Assembly (NCBI RefSeq): GCF_036347055.1
Contig: NZ_CP108882.1
Location: 6,560,001-6,624,000, forward strand
DNA: 64,000 nucleotides
DNA from: Streptomyces sp. NBC_00820
GTDB lineage: Bacteria > Actinomycetota > Actinomycetes > Streptomycetales > Streptomycetaceae
Reading direction: 5' to 3'
A program made the position numbers and the translations under genes. The stretch's first letter is position 1, and each line of letters begins with the position of its first letter. This document shows, one piece after another, positions 55,332 to 64,000 of this stretch. The notes below the pieces were generated by a model. The model was not told the origin of the DNA. It saw only the letters and a program-made list of their open reading frames with translations, and ran no database searches.

Positions 55332-56618
55332 ATGACGCTGCACGCTGTCGTCGGCATCAACTGGGGCGACGAGGGGAAGGGCCGGATGATCGACTACCTG
55401 GCCCGGGACGCGGACCTGGTCGTCCGCTACCAGGGCGGGAACAACGCCGGCCACACGGTCATCAACGACCTCGGCACCTTCAAGCTGCGGCTGGTCCCCT
55501 CCGGCATCTTCCAGCCCGGAACCGTCAACGTGATCGGCCCCGGGACCGCCGTCGACCCGGAGTCCCTCGACGGCGAACTCGCCGAGCTGCTGGAGCGCGG
55601 CATCGACACCTCGGGGCTGCTGGTCTCCGACCGTGCCACCGTCGTCTTCCCCTTCCACCGCGACCAGGACGCCTGGGAGGAGGAGCGGCTCGCCGACCGC
55701 CACTTCGGCTCCACCCGCCGGGGCATCGCCCCCGTATACGGCGACCGCCACCTCAAGCGGGCCGTCGTCCTCGGCGAACTGTTCGACGAGGAACTGCTGC
55801 GCGAACGCCTGGCGCCGGTCGTCGAGTGGAAGAACCTCGCGCACGCCACGCTCTACCCCGACCGCCCGGCGATCTCCCTCGACGGCATGGTCAAGTGGGG
55901 GCTGGAGTACGGCAGGCGGCTGCGGCCGTACGTCCGTGACGTCCTCCCCGAACTCGCCGCCGCCGAGCGGCGCGGCGCGCACATCATGTGCGAGGCCCAG
56001 CTCGGCGCGCTCCGCGACATCCTGCACGGGATCTATCCGTACACGACGTCCGCCAGCACCCTCGCCGGCTACGCCCCCGTCGGCTCCGGACTGCCCGGCG
56101 CCCCGCTCGCCCGCGTCACCGGTGTGATGAAGGCGTTCTCCACCTGTGTCGGCGAGGGCCCCTTCGTCACCGAGGAGCACGGCGAGTGGGCCGACGCCCT
56201 GCGGAAGGCCTCGGGGGAGTACGGCGTCAACACCGGCCGGCCGCGCCGCATCGGCCACTTCGACGCCGTCGCCTCCCGCTACGGTGTGCTCCTCCAGGGC
56301 GCCGGCGAACTCGCCCTGACCAAGCTGGACAGCCTCAGCGGGCTGCCCGAGCTGCGGATCTGCACCTCGTACGAGATCGACGGGCGGACCACCGGCGACT
56401 TCCCGCTGACCCATCTCCTCGACCGCGCGCGGCCCCGCTACGAGACCCTGCCCGGCTGGGACGAGGACCTCACCGGCGTACGGGACTTCGCGGAGCTGCC
56501 GCCCGCCGCCGCGGCGTACGTCCTGCGCGTCGAGGAGCTGGTCCGCGCCCGGATCAGGTACGTCTCCGTCGGCCCCGAGCGGGACCAGCTCATCGACCGC
56601 GGTCCGCACGGGTGCTGA
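55332..56618 (+). CDS. adenylosuccinate synthetase-like enzyme (divergent PurA)
   Basis: A 428-residue PurA homologue that in the canonical case couples IMP and Asp with GTP. Asp13 (GDEGKG) and His41 (NNAGHT) are at the usual positions, and the Asp-binding loop NTGRPRR is present. The IMP-contact segment GAQG is changed to EAQLG (220-225), so the canonical Gln224 is Leu, and the GTTGRG loop is GSTRRG. It lies inside a biosynthetic cluster next to malic enzyme and FAD/formyltransferase genes. It could be a neofunctionalised ligase or a self-resistance copy of PurA. Confidence 0.85.
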   Translation: MTLHAVVGINWGDEGKGRMIDYLARDADLVVRYQGGNNAGHTVINDLGTFKLRLVPSGIFQPGTVNVIGPGTAVDPESLDGELAELLERGIDTSGLLVSDRATVVFPFHRDQDAWEEERLADRHFGSTRRGIAPVYGDRHLKRAVVLGELFDEELLRERLAPVVEWKNLAHATLYPDRPAISLDGMVKWGLEYGRRLRPYVRDVLPELAAAERRGAHIMCEAQLGALRDILHGIYPYTTSASTLAGYAPVGSGLPGAPLARVTGVMKAFSTCVGEGPFVTEEHGEWADALRKASGEYGVNTGRPRRIGHFDAVASRYGVLLQGAGELALTKLDSLSGLPELRICTSYEIDGRTTGDFPLTHLLDRARPRYETLPGWDEDLTGVRDFAELPPAAAAYVLRVEELVRARIRYVSVGPERDQLIDRGPHGC

Positions 56619-56691
56619 ACACACGTCCCGCCGGCATCGCCCGCTTCCTGTTCTTCCGTCACGACGAGACGAAAGGCTCGGCCCCACCACC

Positions 56692-58197
56692 ATGTCAGCC
56701 GAAAACGAGATAGTGCCGCCGCCCGGCGCAGCGCACAGGTTCGCGGTCGTGGGCATGGGGGCGACGGGCGTCGGTGTCTTCGTCGCCCTCGTCCGCTCGC
56801 TGGTCGCGGGCGGACGCGCGGCCGGAGCCGAGGTCCACATCTTCGAGACCAAGGAACGCCTCGGCGCCGGCGTCGCCTACAGCACACCCCACGACTGCCA
56901 CCTGCTGAACATGCGCGCCTCCACCATGAGTGTGCACCCCGACGACCCGGACCACTTCGTGCGCTGGCTGTCCGCCCACCCGGGCGCCGGGCCGGCCGTC
57001 GAGAGCGAGTACGTGCCGCGACGGCTGTTCGCCGAGTACCTCCAGGAGTTCTTCGAGGAGGCGCTCGTCGAGGCCCGGCAGTGCGGCATCAAGGTGCGCA
57101 CCCACAAGTCCGTGGTGAGCGACTGCCGCGAGGACGCCCGCGGGGTGCACCTGATCGCGGGACTCGACCACTTCGTCTTCGGCCGGGTCTTCCTGTGCCT
57201 GGGCGACCTGCCCTCCACGGCGTACCTGGAGTTCACCAAGCTCCCCACCTACGTCCACTCCATGTGGCAGGGCGCCGGCCTGGAGACGATCGCCCCGGAC
57301 GCCACCGTCGGCATCCTCGGCACCAGCCTCACCGCCGTGGACGCCCTGCTCCAGCTGCGGGGCGCCGGACACCGGGGCGCCATCACCTGCTTCTCCCGGC
57401 GCCGCGCGCTGCCCAAGGTGCAGGGCCCCAGCGTCCGGTACACCCTGCGGCACGTCACCGAGGAGAATCTGGGCCGGCTCACCGACGGCTTCACCCGGCA
57501 GCTGGAGTTCGCCGAAGTGGCCGAGCTGTTCCGGCGCGAGCTGGAGGACGGACTGGGGCTCGCCATCGACTGGAAGCGGGTGCTGGCCCGGCCCGCGGAA
57601 ACCTTCACGCACACCCTGGCCAGGGACGTCGAGCGCGCCGAGCGGGGCCAGACCCTGTGGTACTCGATCCTCGACGCGACCTCCGAGATCGTCCCGCTGG
57701 TGTGGCGGACCATGTCGGCCGGGGCCCGCGCCTCGTTCATGACCGAGCACCTGTCGATCTGGTCGATGTTCCGCCACTGCATGCCGCTGGACAACGCCCG
57801 CCGCCTCCTCGGCATGGCCACCGACGGAGCGTTCACCGTGGCCAGCGAGCTCTCCGCGGTGTCGTACGACGAGGAGGACGCCGTCTTCCAAGTCTCTGCG
57901 GGCGGCACCACGCACCGCGTGCGCTGGCTGGTCAACGCCACCGGCACCGGCTTCGCCCTGGACTGCAGCGACTCCTCACTGATCCAGAACATGCTGATGC
58001 GCGGCGACATCACCCCGCATCCGCTCGGCGGCATCGACGTCGACTTCGACTCCCTGCGCGTGCTGCGCCGCGACGGCTCGCACTCCGCACGCGCCCACTA
58101 CATCGGTCCCCTCACCCGGGGCGTGCACTTCTACACCAACTCCTTCGAGACGAACCTCGCCAACGCCCACAGCGCCGTGGCCGCGGCGCTGAACTGA
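56692..58197 (+). CDS. FAD/NAD(P)-binding oxidoreductase
   Basis: A 501-residue flavoprotein with an FAD_NAD_binding-type motif (FAVVGMGATGVGVFVALVR) and an NAD(P) motif GILGTSLTAVDALLQLRGAG. Conserved CLGDLPSTAY and C-terminal NATGTGFALDCSDSSL. Related proteins include amine/amino acid N-hydroxylases and oxidoreductases, though the typical ornithine hydroxylase pattern is absent. Given the formyltransferase next door, an N-hydroxylation or other oxidation of an amine precursor is plausible. ATG at 56692 follows GAAAGG. Confidence 0.82.
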   Translation: MSAENEIVPPPGAAHRFAVVGMGATGVGVFVALVRSLVAGGRAAGAEVHIFETKERLGAGVAYSTPHDCHLLNMRASTMSVHPDDPDHFVRWLSAHPGAGPAVESEYVPRRLFAEYLQEFFEEALVEARQCGIKVRTHKSVVSDCREDARGVHLIAGLDHFVFGRVFLCLGDLPSTAYLEFTKLPTYVHSMWQGAGLETIAPDATVGILGTSLTAVDALLQLRGAGHRGAITCFSRRRALPKVQGPSVRYTLRHVTEENLGRLTDGFTRQLEFAEVAELFRRELEDGLGLAIDWKRVLARPAETFTHTLARDVERAERGQTLWYSILDATSEIVPLVWRTMSAGARASFMTEHLSIWSMFRHCMPLDNARRLLGMATDGAFTVASELSAVSYDEEDAVFQVSAGGTTHRVRWLVNATGTGFALDCSDSSLIQNMLMRGDITPHPLGGIDVDFDSLRVLRRDGSHSARAHYIGPLTRGVHFYTNSFETNLANAHSAVAAALN

Positions 58198-58289
58198 GCT
58201 TCCCCACGGCCTGCTTGCGGCCCACCCACGGCCTCACCACGGCCTCACCACGGCCTCCCCGTCCTTCGCACACCGCCAGGAGACCCCTC

Positions 58290-59207
58290 ATGCGCGTGGC
58301 GTTCCTCGTCGGCAACGACCTCACCTCCCACCTCATCGTCGGACAACTCCTCGACGACGTCGTCAGGGCCGGTCACACGCCGTACGTCTGCTACACCCAC
58401 CAGCGGCCCGACCCCGCCGCCGAACCCGAACTGCGCGAGCTGTTCACCTACGAGCGCACCCTGCTCGGCGCCTACGTCCATCCCTACCTCGACAGCCTCC
58501 CGGCTCCGCTGCACGGCGCCCTGCTGTCGCCGGCCGGGATCGCCAAGCTGTACCGCGAGAAGGCGGTCGTCCGCGTCGTCGAGGACGTCAACGCCCCCGA
58601 CTTCATCGCCTACCTGGCCGCACAGGACGTGCGCGCGGCGTTCTCCGTGCGCTGCTACCAGAAGTTCCGCGCACCGCTGATCGACCACTTCCGGCCCGAG
58701 CCCGGCGCCCCCGCCCTCTTCGCCAACCTCCACCCCGGCATCCTTCCCGCCTACCGAGGCGTACTGACCTTCGCCCGCTCCATGCTGCACGGCGAACGCG
58801 AGGCCGGGTTCACCCTGCACCGCGTCAACGAGGAGTGGGACGCGGGAGGGATCGTCTCCGTCGTCACCGCCCCGCTGGACTACGGCCGTTCGGTCCTGGA
58901 GAACATGGCCGGCCAGCGCGGCACGGCCGCGGCGCTGGTGCGCGACGCGATCGAGACCGCCGCCGCCGACGGGAACTGGACGGACCGCCCGCAGGACCTC
59001 GACCAGGCGGGCTACTACTCCCACCTGCGCCGCGCGGACCTCGACGAACTGCACCGCAAGGGCATCGAACTCTGCCGCCCCCGCGCCGTCATCGACCTGC
59101 TCACCGGCGCCTACACACCGCCCGGTTCGCCGGAGCGCCTCGAACTCGGCGGCATTCTCACCGGAGTCACCAGCCGCCGCCCCGACACCGCCGGCGTACC
59201 GGCCTGA
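58290..59207 (+). CDS. formyltransferase family protein
   Basis: A 305-residue enzyme of the GART/methionyl-tRNA formyltransferase fold. The catalytic triad is Asn146, His148 (NLHPGILPAYRG) and Asp184 (EWDAGG), all present, so an active formyl transfer from N10-formyl-THF is likely. The N-terminal VAFLVGNDLTSHLIVGQLL is the Rossmann part. It would formylate an amine or hydroxylamine of the pathway intermediate. GCCAGGAGAC precedes the ATG; the longer frame upstream crosses the FAD gene and is not used. Confidence 0.86.
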   Translation: MRVAFLVGNDLTSHLIVGQLLDDVVRAGHTPYVCYTHQRPDPAAEPELRELFTYERTLLGAYVHPYLDSLPAPLHGALLSPAGIAKLYREKAVVRVVEDVNAPDFIAYLAAQDVRAAFSVRCYQKFRAPLIDHFRPEPGAPALFANLHPGILPAYRGVLTFARSMLHGEREAGFTLHRVNEEWDAGGIVSVVTAPLDYGRSVLENMAGQRGTAAALVRDAIETAAADGNWTDRPQDLDQAGYYSHLRRADLDELHRKGIELCRPRAVIDLLTGAYTPPGSPERLELGGILTGVTSRRPDTAGVPA

Positions 59208-59239
59208 CCCCGTCGACGACCCCAACGAAAGGACACGCC

Positions 59240-60310
59240 ATGGCCCTCGACCGTGACGAGATCGTGCAGACCGTCAGCGAGATCTGGGAGGAACTCCTCG
59301 ACGTCGACGTCGACGAGGACGACGACTTCTTCGACCTTGGCGGCTACTCACTGCTCATCGTCAACGTCGTCACCGAGGCCCGCAAGCGCGGTCTGGAACT
59401 CTCGGCGAACGACATCTACACCCACAAGACCCCGGCCGGCCTGGCCGACGCGCTGAGCGCGCAGGCGGCCCCGGCCGACGGCCCGGCGGACCCCGACTTC
59501 AGCACCGTCTGGGAGAGCGGCCTCAGCCCCCTCGGGACCGAGCCGTCGGCGACGCTCGTCCGCCTCGCGGAGGGCACCGGCACGCCCGTGTTCACCTTCC
59601 ACTGGGGCACCGGCAACGTCCGCTTCATGGGCGGTCTCGTCGACTCCTTCCGCGGTGAACGGCCTGTGTACGGGCTGGAGATGGTCGGCATGTGGAGCCG
59701 CGAACGGCCCGCGCTGTCCCTGGTCGAGATGGCCTCCCGCTACCTGCGCGAGATCCGTACCGTGCAGCCCGAGGGCCCGTACCTCTTCGTCGGACCGTGC
59801 GCCGGTGGCCGCATCGCCTACGAGATCGGCCGCCAACTGGAGGAGCGCGGCGAGGAGGTCGCCGTGCTCGCCGTGGTCAACACCATGCCGCCCGGCACCA
59901 CCGAGCTGGACGCCGCATGGGGCCTGCGCGAGCTGTACGAGTTCCGGCTCGCCGCCCTGCGCGAGCGATTCGGCGTACCGGACCTGCTGACCGACACCGA
60001 ACGCCTGATGCGCGGCATGGCCGAGATCGCCTGGCTCGACGAGGGAGTCGACCCGGCCGACCTGCACTGGCGGCAGGCGGTGTGGGCCGCCGGCATCTTC
60101 GCCCAGGAGCACTACGAGCCGCGCCCGTACGGCGGTGAGGTCACCGTCTTCCAACTGGCCGAGCACGCCGACCGCCCCGAGGCCGACTGGGGCCGGGTCG
60201 CCGCCGCCACCGAGACGCACACCTACGAGTCGCAGGGCACGCTGCCGCTGCTGCGCGATGCCTCCTTCGCCCAGGACCTCGCCAAGAAGCTCGCCGCGTA
60301 CGCGGGCTGA
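59240..60310 (+). CDS. carrier protein-thioesterase didomain with Cys nucleophile
   Basis: A 356-residue protein. Residues about 1-75 are a phosphopantetheine carrier (LGGYSLLIVN, Ser37) and residues about 100-350 a thioesterase. The nucleophile motif is GPCAGG, with Cys187 replacing Ser; after strand 6 the usual Asp is Asn214 (VVNTMPP), and His327 is the probable base. Cys thioesterases in other NRPS clusters make strained rings such as beta-lactones or beta-lactams. GAAAGG lies before the ATG. The next gene (MFS) is 34 bp downstream. Confidence 0.85.
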   Translation: MALDRDEIVQTVSEIWEELLDVDVDEDDDFFDLGGYSLLIVNVVTEARKRGLELSANDIYTHKTPAGLADALSAQAAPADGPADPDFSTVWESGLSPLGTEPSATLVRLAEGTGTPVFTFHWGTGNVRFMGGLVDSFRGERPVYGLEMVGMWSRERPALSLVEMASRYLREIRTVQPEGPYLFVGPCAGGRIAYEIGRQLEERGEEVAVLAVVNTMPPGTTELDAAWGLRELYEFRLAALRERFGVPDLLTDTERLMRGMAEIAWLDEGVDPADLHWRQAVWAAGIFAQEHYEPRPYGGEVTVFQLAEHADRPEADWGRVAAATETHTYESQGTLPLLRDASFAQDLAKKLAAYAG

Positions 60311-60344
60311 ACGCCGACAACCCCCCAACCGAGGTGAATTGACA

Positions 60345-61637
60345 GTGGCAGGCAACAGGGTCGTGACGGCCGTCCGCGGCTGGGCCTCCGAGACGGTGCC
60401 GGCTCCCGGGCCGGCCCGCGGGCTGGCCGTGCTGGCCGTGGTGCAGTCCGTCGGCTTCGGCCTCTTCCTCAGCTCCAGCGCCATCTTCTTCCGCCGGTCC
60501 GTCGGACTGACCGCCGGACAGGTCGGCCTCGGGCTCTCCGTCGCCGGGCTCGCCGGACTGCTGTGCACCGTGCCGATCGGCAGGCTCGCCGACCGCTACG
60601 GCGCGCGCGGCCCGTTGCTCGTCCTCTACGCCGCCCTGGCGGTGCTGTTCACCGGCTACTGCGCGGTCGGCGGCTTCGCCGGATTCGTAGCCCTCGCCTG
60701 CGCGATCTCCGTGTGCGAGACGTCCTCGCACCCGCTGCGGATGACGCTCACCCACGAGGTGTTCGAGGCGGAGGCCCGGGTACGGGTCAGCGCCCAGATG
60801 CGGTCCCTGTTCAACCTCGGCTTCATGCTCGGCGCGGCGGCGGCGGGCGGGGCGCTCGCGGCCGGCGGCCGGGACGCCTTCGTCGCGGTGATCCTGCTGA
60901 CGGCCGCCGCGCACGCCTGCTGCGCCGTGCTGACCGGCAGAATGCCTGGGCGGCCCGCGGAGCCGCTCCCCGAACCTGCGCAGGGCGCGAAGAAGCGGTC
61001 CGGTCTGCGCGACGTCCGGTACGTCACGCTGGCCCTGCTGTGCGGCGTACTGGAGCTCTACCAGCCCATTCTCACCGTCGCGCTGCCGCTGTGGATCATC
61101 GGCCGTACGCATGCCCCCGGTGCCGTCAACTCCGTGCTGCTGATGCTCGACACGGTGCTCGTGATCGTCTTCCAGGTGACCGCGAGCCGGGGGGCCGACA
61201 CCGCGTCCGGTGCCGCCCGGCTGCTGCGCCGCTCCGGAATCCTGCTCGCCGTCTGCTGTCTGGTGTTCGCGCTCACCCAGGGCACGGGCGCGCTGGTCGC
61301 CGTACCGCTGCTGCTGCTCGGCACGGCGGTCCTGGTGCTCGGCGAACTCGGTCAGGCGGCCGGCTCCTGGGGGCTGTCCCTGCATCTGCCGCCGCCCGGC
61401 CGGCAGGGCGAGTACCAGGGCGTGTTCGCCCTCGGCCGCGGCCTGCAGCAGACCGCGGGGCCCTACCTGGTCACCGTGCTCGCGGTGGGGCAGGGGCGGC
61501 TCGGCTGGACGGCCCTCGCCGTCCTGCTCCTCCTGGCGGGCCTCGCCTGCCCGCCGCTGGCCCGGGCGGCGGAGAAGGCACGGGCCGGTGACGCGAACGC
61601 GGACGCGGCCCGCCCGGCCGAGCCCGTCGCGTCCTGA
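60345..61637 (+). CDS. MFS transporter
   Basis: A 430-residue transporter of about 12 helices. The signature GRLADRYGARGPLLVLYA lies between helices 2 and 3. The GTG at 60345 has GAGGTGA 8 bp upstream. It is between the carrier-thioesterase and NRPS genes, so is probably the dedicated exporter of the pathway product. The TTG at 60339 is an alternative start. Confidence 0.85.
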   Translation: MAGNRVVTAVRGWASETVPAPGPARGLAVLAVVQSVGFGLFLSSSAIFFRRSVGLTAGQVGLGLSVAGLAGLLCTVPIGRLADRYGARGPLLVLYAALAVLFTGYCAVGGFAGFVALACAISVCETSSHPLRMTLTHEVFEAEARVRVSAQMRSLFNLGFMLGAAAAGGALAAGGRDAFVAVILLTAAAHACCAVLTGRMPGRPAEPLPEPAQGAKKRSGLRDVRYVTLALLCGVLELYQPILTVALPLWIIGRTHAPGAVNSVLLMLDTVLVIVFQVTASRGADTASGAARLLRRSGILLAVCCLVFALTQGTGALVAVPLLLLGTAVLVLGELGQAAGSWGLSLHLPPPGRQGEYQGVFALGRGLQQTAGPYLVTVLAVGQGRLGWTALAVLLLLAGLACPPLARAAEKARAGDANADAARPAEPVAS

Positions 61638-61740
61638 CCTGACCCGGGGTCACCCCTCTTCCCACCGCTGTCGCCGCCGCTGCCGATCCGATCCCGCCTC
61701 AGCCATCGCTGTCGCCCCCTCCACGGACGAGAGAGAACGC

Positions 61741-64000
61741 ATGCAATCCTCCCCGCGCCGGACCGACGCGGCCCTGCCCGATCCCCAGGGCGCCTCGGTG
61801 CACGGCATCTTCTCCGCGCACGCGACGGCCACCCCCGACGCGGTGTGCCTCGTCGAGGACGGGACAACCGTCACCTACGGCCTCCTCGACCGCGCCTCGG
61901 ACGCCTACGCCGTCCACCTCGCGGACCTCGGTGTCGGCCCCGGGGACCTCGTGCCGGTCCGGCTCCCGCGCGGGACGGAACTCGTCGCCACCGTGCTCGC
62001 CGTGCTCAAGCTGGGGGCGGCCTACGCGCTGGTCGACGCGGCGTGGCCACCCGCCCGGGTCGCGGACGTGCTGGAACAGCTCGACGCCCGCGTCCTCGTG
62101 GACGGTACGGACCCGAACCCGAACCCGGACCCGGACCCGGACCCGGACAGGGACCCGGACCCGGTGCGCGGCGGTGTCGTCCGCTGGACCCCGCCTCCCG
62201 GCGGCCTGACCGCCGTCGACGGCCAGGGCGCCGGCTTCCGGCCGGTGACGGCCGGCGGTGGCGACCCCTGCTGCGTGTTCTTCACCTCCGGCACCACCGG
62301 CCGCCCCAAGGGCGTGCTCACCCCGCACCGCGCGACCGTACGCCTGTTCCGGCCCCACGACGCCGTCGCCCGCTTCCACGCCGGCACCGTGATGCCGCAG
62401 GCCGCGCCGGTGCCGTGGGACGGCTACTCGCTGGAGTTGTGGTCGGTGCTCCTCAACGGCGGCACCTCCGTCGTCGTACCGGAGCCGTATCTGACGCCCG
62501 GCGCCCTGCGGTCGGGCATCGCCCGGCACGGCGTCGACACGGTCTGGCTGACCGCCAGCCTGTTCAACATGATCGTGGACGAGGACCCCGACGCCTTCGA
62601 CGGCCTCACCCAGGTCATGACCGGCGGGGAACGGCTCTCCGTGCCCCACGTCCGCCGGTTCCTCGGCCGGCACCCGGACATCGCGCTCATCAACGGCTAC
62701 GGCCCGGTCGAGAGCACCGTCTTCGCCACCACCCACCACGTCCGCCCCGAGGACTGCGACCGCCCCGGCGGCATCCCGATCGGCCGCCCGGTGCCCGACA
62801 CGCGGATCCACGTCCTCGACGGCGACCGGGTCTGCGCCGCCGGAGAGACGGGCGAGGTGTGCATCGCGGGGCACGGACTCGCGTTGCGCTACCTGGGGCG
62901 ACCCGAACTGACCGCCGAGAGGTTCACCGAGGTGGACGTCGACGGCACACCGGTGCGCGTCTACCGCACCGGCGACCTCGCCGCCCGGGACGAGGGCGGG
63001 CTGCTGCACTACCTCGGCCGCGCGGACCGGCAGGTCAAGATACGCGGCCACCGCGTCGAACCGGCCGAGGTGGAGCGCCAGATCGAGGCACTGCTGCCGG
63101 CCGTGCGCCGGGCCACCGTGCTCGCCCTGCGCGACGAGGCCGGCGCCTGCCGGGGACTCGCCGCGTTCTGCGTCCCGGAGCACCCGGGCGACCGGCTCGA
63201 CGGCGCCCTGGAGACGGTACGCGCGGCCCTGGTGTCGTATCACCGCCCCGAGCACCTCCTCGGCGTCGACGCCCTTCCCCTGACCGGCAACGGCAAGCTG
63301 GACGAGCGGGCGCTGCTGGCGCTGCTGCCGAGCCCGCGGGACGACGAGGAAGCGGCCCCGGACACGCTCCGGACGCCGAGGAGCGGCGACCGGCCCGGCG
63401 ACCTCTCCGACCCCGGCGGCCACCTCGGGCACATGCACTTCACCGACCTCGTCGCCGGTGTCTTCGCCGACGTCCTCGGCCGGTCCCGCGTGCCCGTCGA
63501 CGCCGAGTTCACCGCGCTCGGCGGGACCTCGCTGGCCGCGGGCCGGGTGTGTGCCCGGCTGAGCGCGCGGCTCGCCCGCCCGGTACCGCTGGCCGAACTG
63601 TTCGCGCACCCCACGGCCGCCGCGCTCGCCGCACGGCTGGCGCACGACCCCGAGCCGGCCGACGTGCCCACGGCCGGCCAGGCGCCGGACGACGTGCCCA
63701 CGGCCGGGCAGGCGCCGGACGACGTGCCCCTCACCGCCGTGCAGACGGGCTTCCTCATCCGCCAACTCCTCGAACCCGACGACCGGTCCGGACACTGCCT
63801 CGCCGCCTGGACCCTCGACGGCGCCCTCGACCGCGAGGCGCTCACCGGGGCCCTCGCCGACGTGCACACCCGGCACCACGCGCTGCACTCCTCCTACCGC
63901 ACCCAGCGAGCGCGCGCCTTCGCGGTCCCGGGCGGCACCCCGCCGCCCGTGCCTGCCGAACTCCCCGCCGAACCTTCGGCGCAGGCCGCGCTCGCCGCCG
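61741..64000 (+). CDS. non-ribosomal peptide synthetase, partial (A-T-C...)
   Basis: The first 753 codons run off the window. Residues about 20-520 are an adenylation domain (TSGTTGRPKG near 182, GYGPVEST, RTGDLAARD, IRGHRVEPAEVE), followed by a carrier domain (FTALGGTSLAA, Ser597) and, from about 660, a condensation domain (PLTAVQTGFLIRQLL). An Asp-Pro hexanucleotide repeat (62107-62165) is inserted in the A domain. A near-perfect 30-bp duplication (63661-63720; VPTAGQAPDD) is in the linker. As it starts with A-T it could be an initiation module. A-domain substrate not predicted. Confidence 0.9.
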   Translation, partial: MQSSPRRTDAALPDPQGASVHGIFSAHATATPDAVCLVEDGTTVTYGLLDRASDAYAVHLADLGVGPGDLVPVRLPRGTELVATVLAVLKLGAAYALVDAAWPPARVADVLEQLDARVLVDGTDPNPNPDPDPDPDRDPDPVRGGVVRWTPPPGGLTAVDGQGAGFRPVTAGGGDPCCVFFTSGTTGRPKGVLTPHRATVRLFRPHDAVARFHAGTVMPQAAPVPWDGYSLELWSVLLNGGTSVVVPEPYLTPGALRSGIARHGVDTVWLTASLFNMIVDEDPDAFDGLTQVMTGGERLSVPHVRRFLGRHPDIALINGYGPVESTVFATTHHVRPEDCDRPGGIPIGRPVPDTRIHVLDGDRVCAAGETGEVCIAGHGLALRYLGRPELTAERFTEVDVDGTPVRVYRTGDLAARDEGGLLHYLGRADRQVKIRGHRVEPAEVERQIEALLPAVRRATVLALRDEAGACRGLAAFCVPEHPGDRLDGALETVRAALVSYHRPEHLLGVDALPLTGNGKLDERALLALLPSPRDDEEAAPDTLRTPRSGDRPGDLSDPGGHLGHMHFTDLVAGVFADVLGRSRVPVDAEFTALGGTSLAAGRVCARLSARLARPVPLAELFAHPTAAALAARLAHDPEPADVPTAGQAPDDVPTAGQAPDDVPLTAVQTGFLIRQLLEPDDRSGHCLAAWTLDGALDREALTGALADVHTRHHALHSSYRTQRARAFAVPGGTPPPVPAELPAEPSAQAALAA

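Noticed and set aside
61699..63888. Long minus-strand frame opposite the NRPS
   Set aside because: GC-driven shadow; the plus strand has clear A, carrier and C domain motifs.

Overview
The window is 64 kb of very GC-rich chromosome from a Streptomyces or close relative. Signs are the extreme third-position GC, frequent GTG/TTG starts with short AGGAG-type ribosome sites, many short hairpin repeats of a familiar Streptomyces kind, and characteristic gene sets: the pcaL-type fusion, an AlkB-rubredoxin fusion, PucR regulators, F420 enzymes and an NRPS cluster. No rRNA, tRNA or CRISPR array was seen.

Layout. 0.4-5.8 kb: SWIM zinc-finger protein, bifunctional enol-lactonase/carboxymuconolactone decarboxylase, a 0.8 kb repeat-filled spacer, metallo-beta-lactamase-fold protein, exonuclease III and a small DUF protein. 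5.9-9.2 kb: a four-gene polar amino acid ABC transporter. 9.3-15.0 kb: secreted S15-type hydrolase, lipoprotein/membrane protein group of unknown role, gamma-glutamyltransferase. 15.1-19.7 kb: a ClpC-like AAA+ chaperone, 0.9 kb of minisatellites, and an extra methionine aminopeptidase divergent from a small HTH regulator with a clear operator-like region. 20.0-29.0 kb: reductive pyrimidine/ureide catabolism (two nitrilase-type amidohydrolases, class III aminotransferase, PucR regulator, dihydropyrimidinase, F420-type oxidoreductase, NCS1 nucleobase transporter). 29.1-38.2 kb: small envelope proteins and an alkane-oxidation cluster (ferredoxin, AlkB-rubredoxin, reductase, GMC oxidoreductase, PucR/CdaR-type regulator). 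38.4-43.7 kb: second GGT-like enzyme, inositol-phosphatase-like enzyme, a MITE-like element, a phytoene-desaturase-like oxidoreductase and a macro-domain gene.

43.7-48.6 kb is an accessory island. The last 32 bp of the macro-domain gene occurs three times (43693, 47045, 48597), and a second, displaced 3' half of that gene lies at 46801-47076. This looks like repeated integration at the 3' end of the gene. The island holds a frameshifted transposase with its neighbouring winged-helix gene, a WD40 propeller protein, a HIT protein and an AT-richer gene resembling contact-dependent-inhibition immunity proteins.

48.7-64 kb: Rieske/DUF2231 protein, MFS exporter and HAD phosphatase, then a biosynthetic cluster running off the window: malic enzyme, divergent adenylosuccinate synthetase, FAD/NAD(P) enzyme, formyltransferase, carrier protein-thioesterase with a Cys nucleophile, MFS exporter and an A-T-C NRPS. 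Next to it lies an XRE-TPR regulator preceded by a 50-codon gene for a secreted pre-peptide with a roughly 9-11 residue tail. Overlapping divergent promoters between the peptide gene and the cluster share a TGGCAA motif also found upstream of the regulator. This arrangement suggests a peptide-sensing (RRNPP-like) control circuit and is the most promising undescribed system here.
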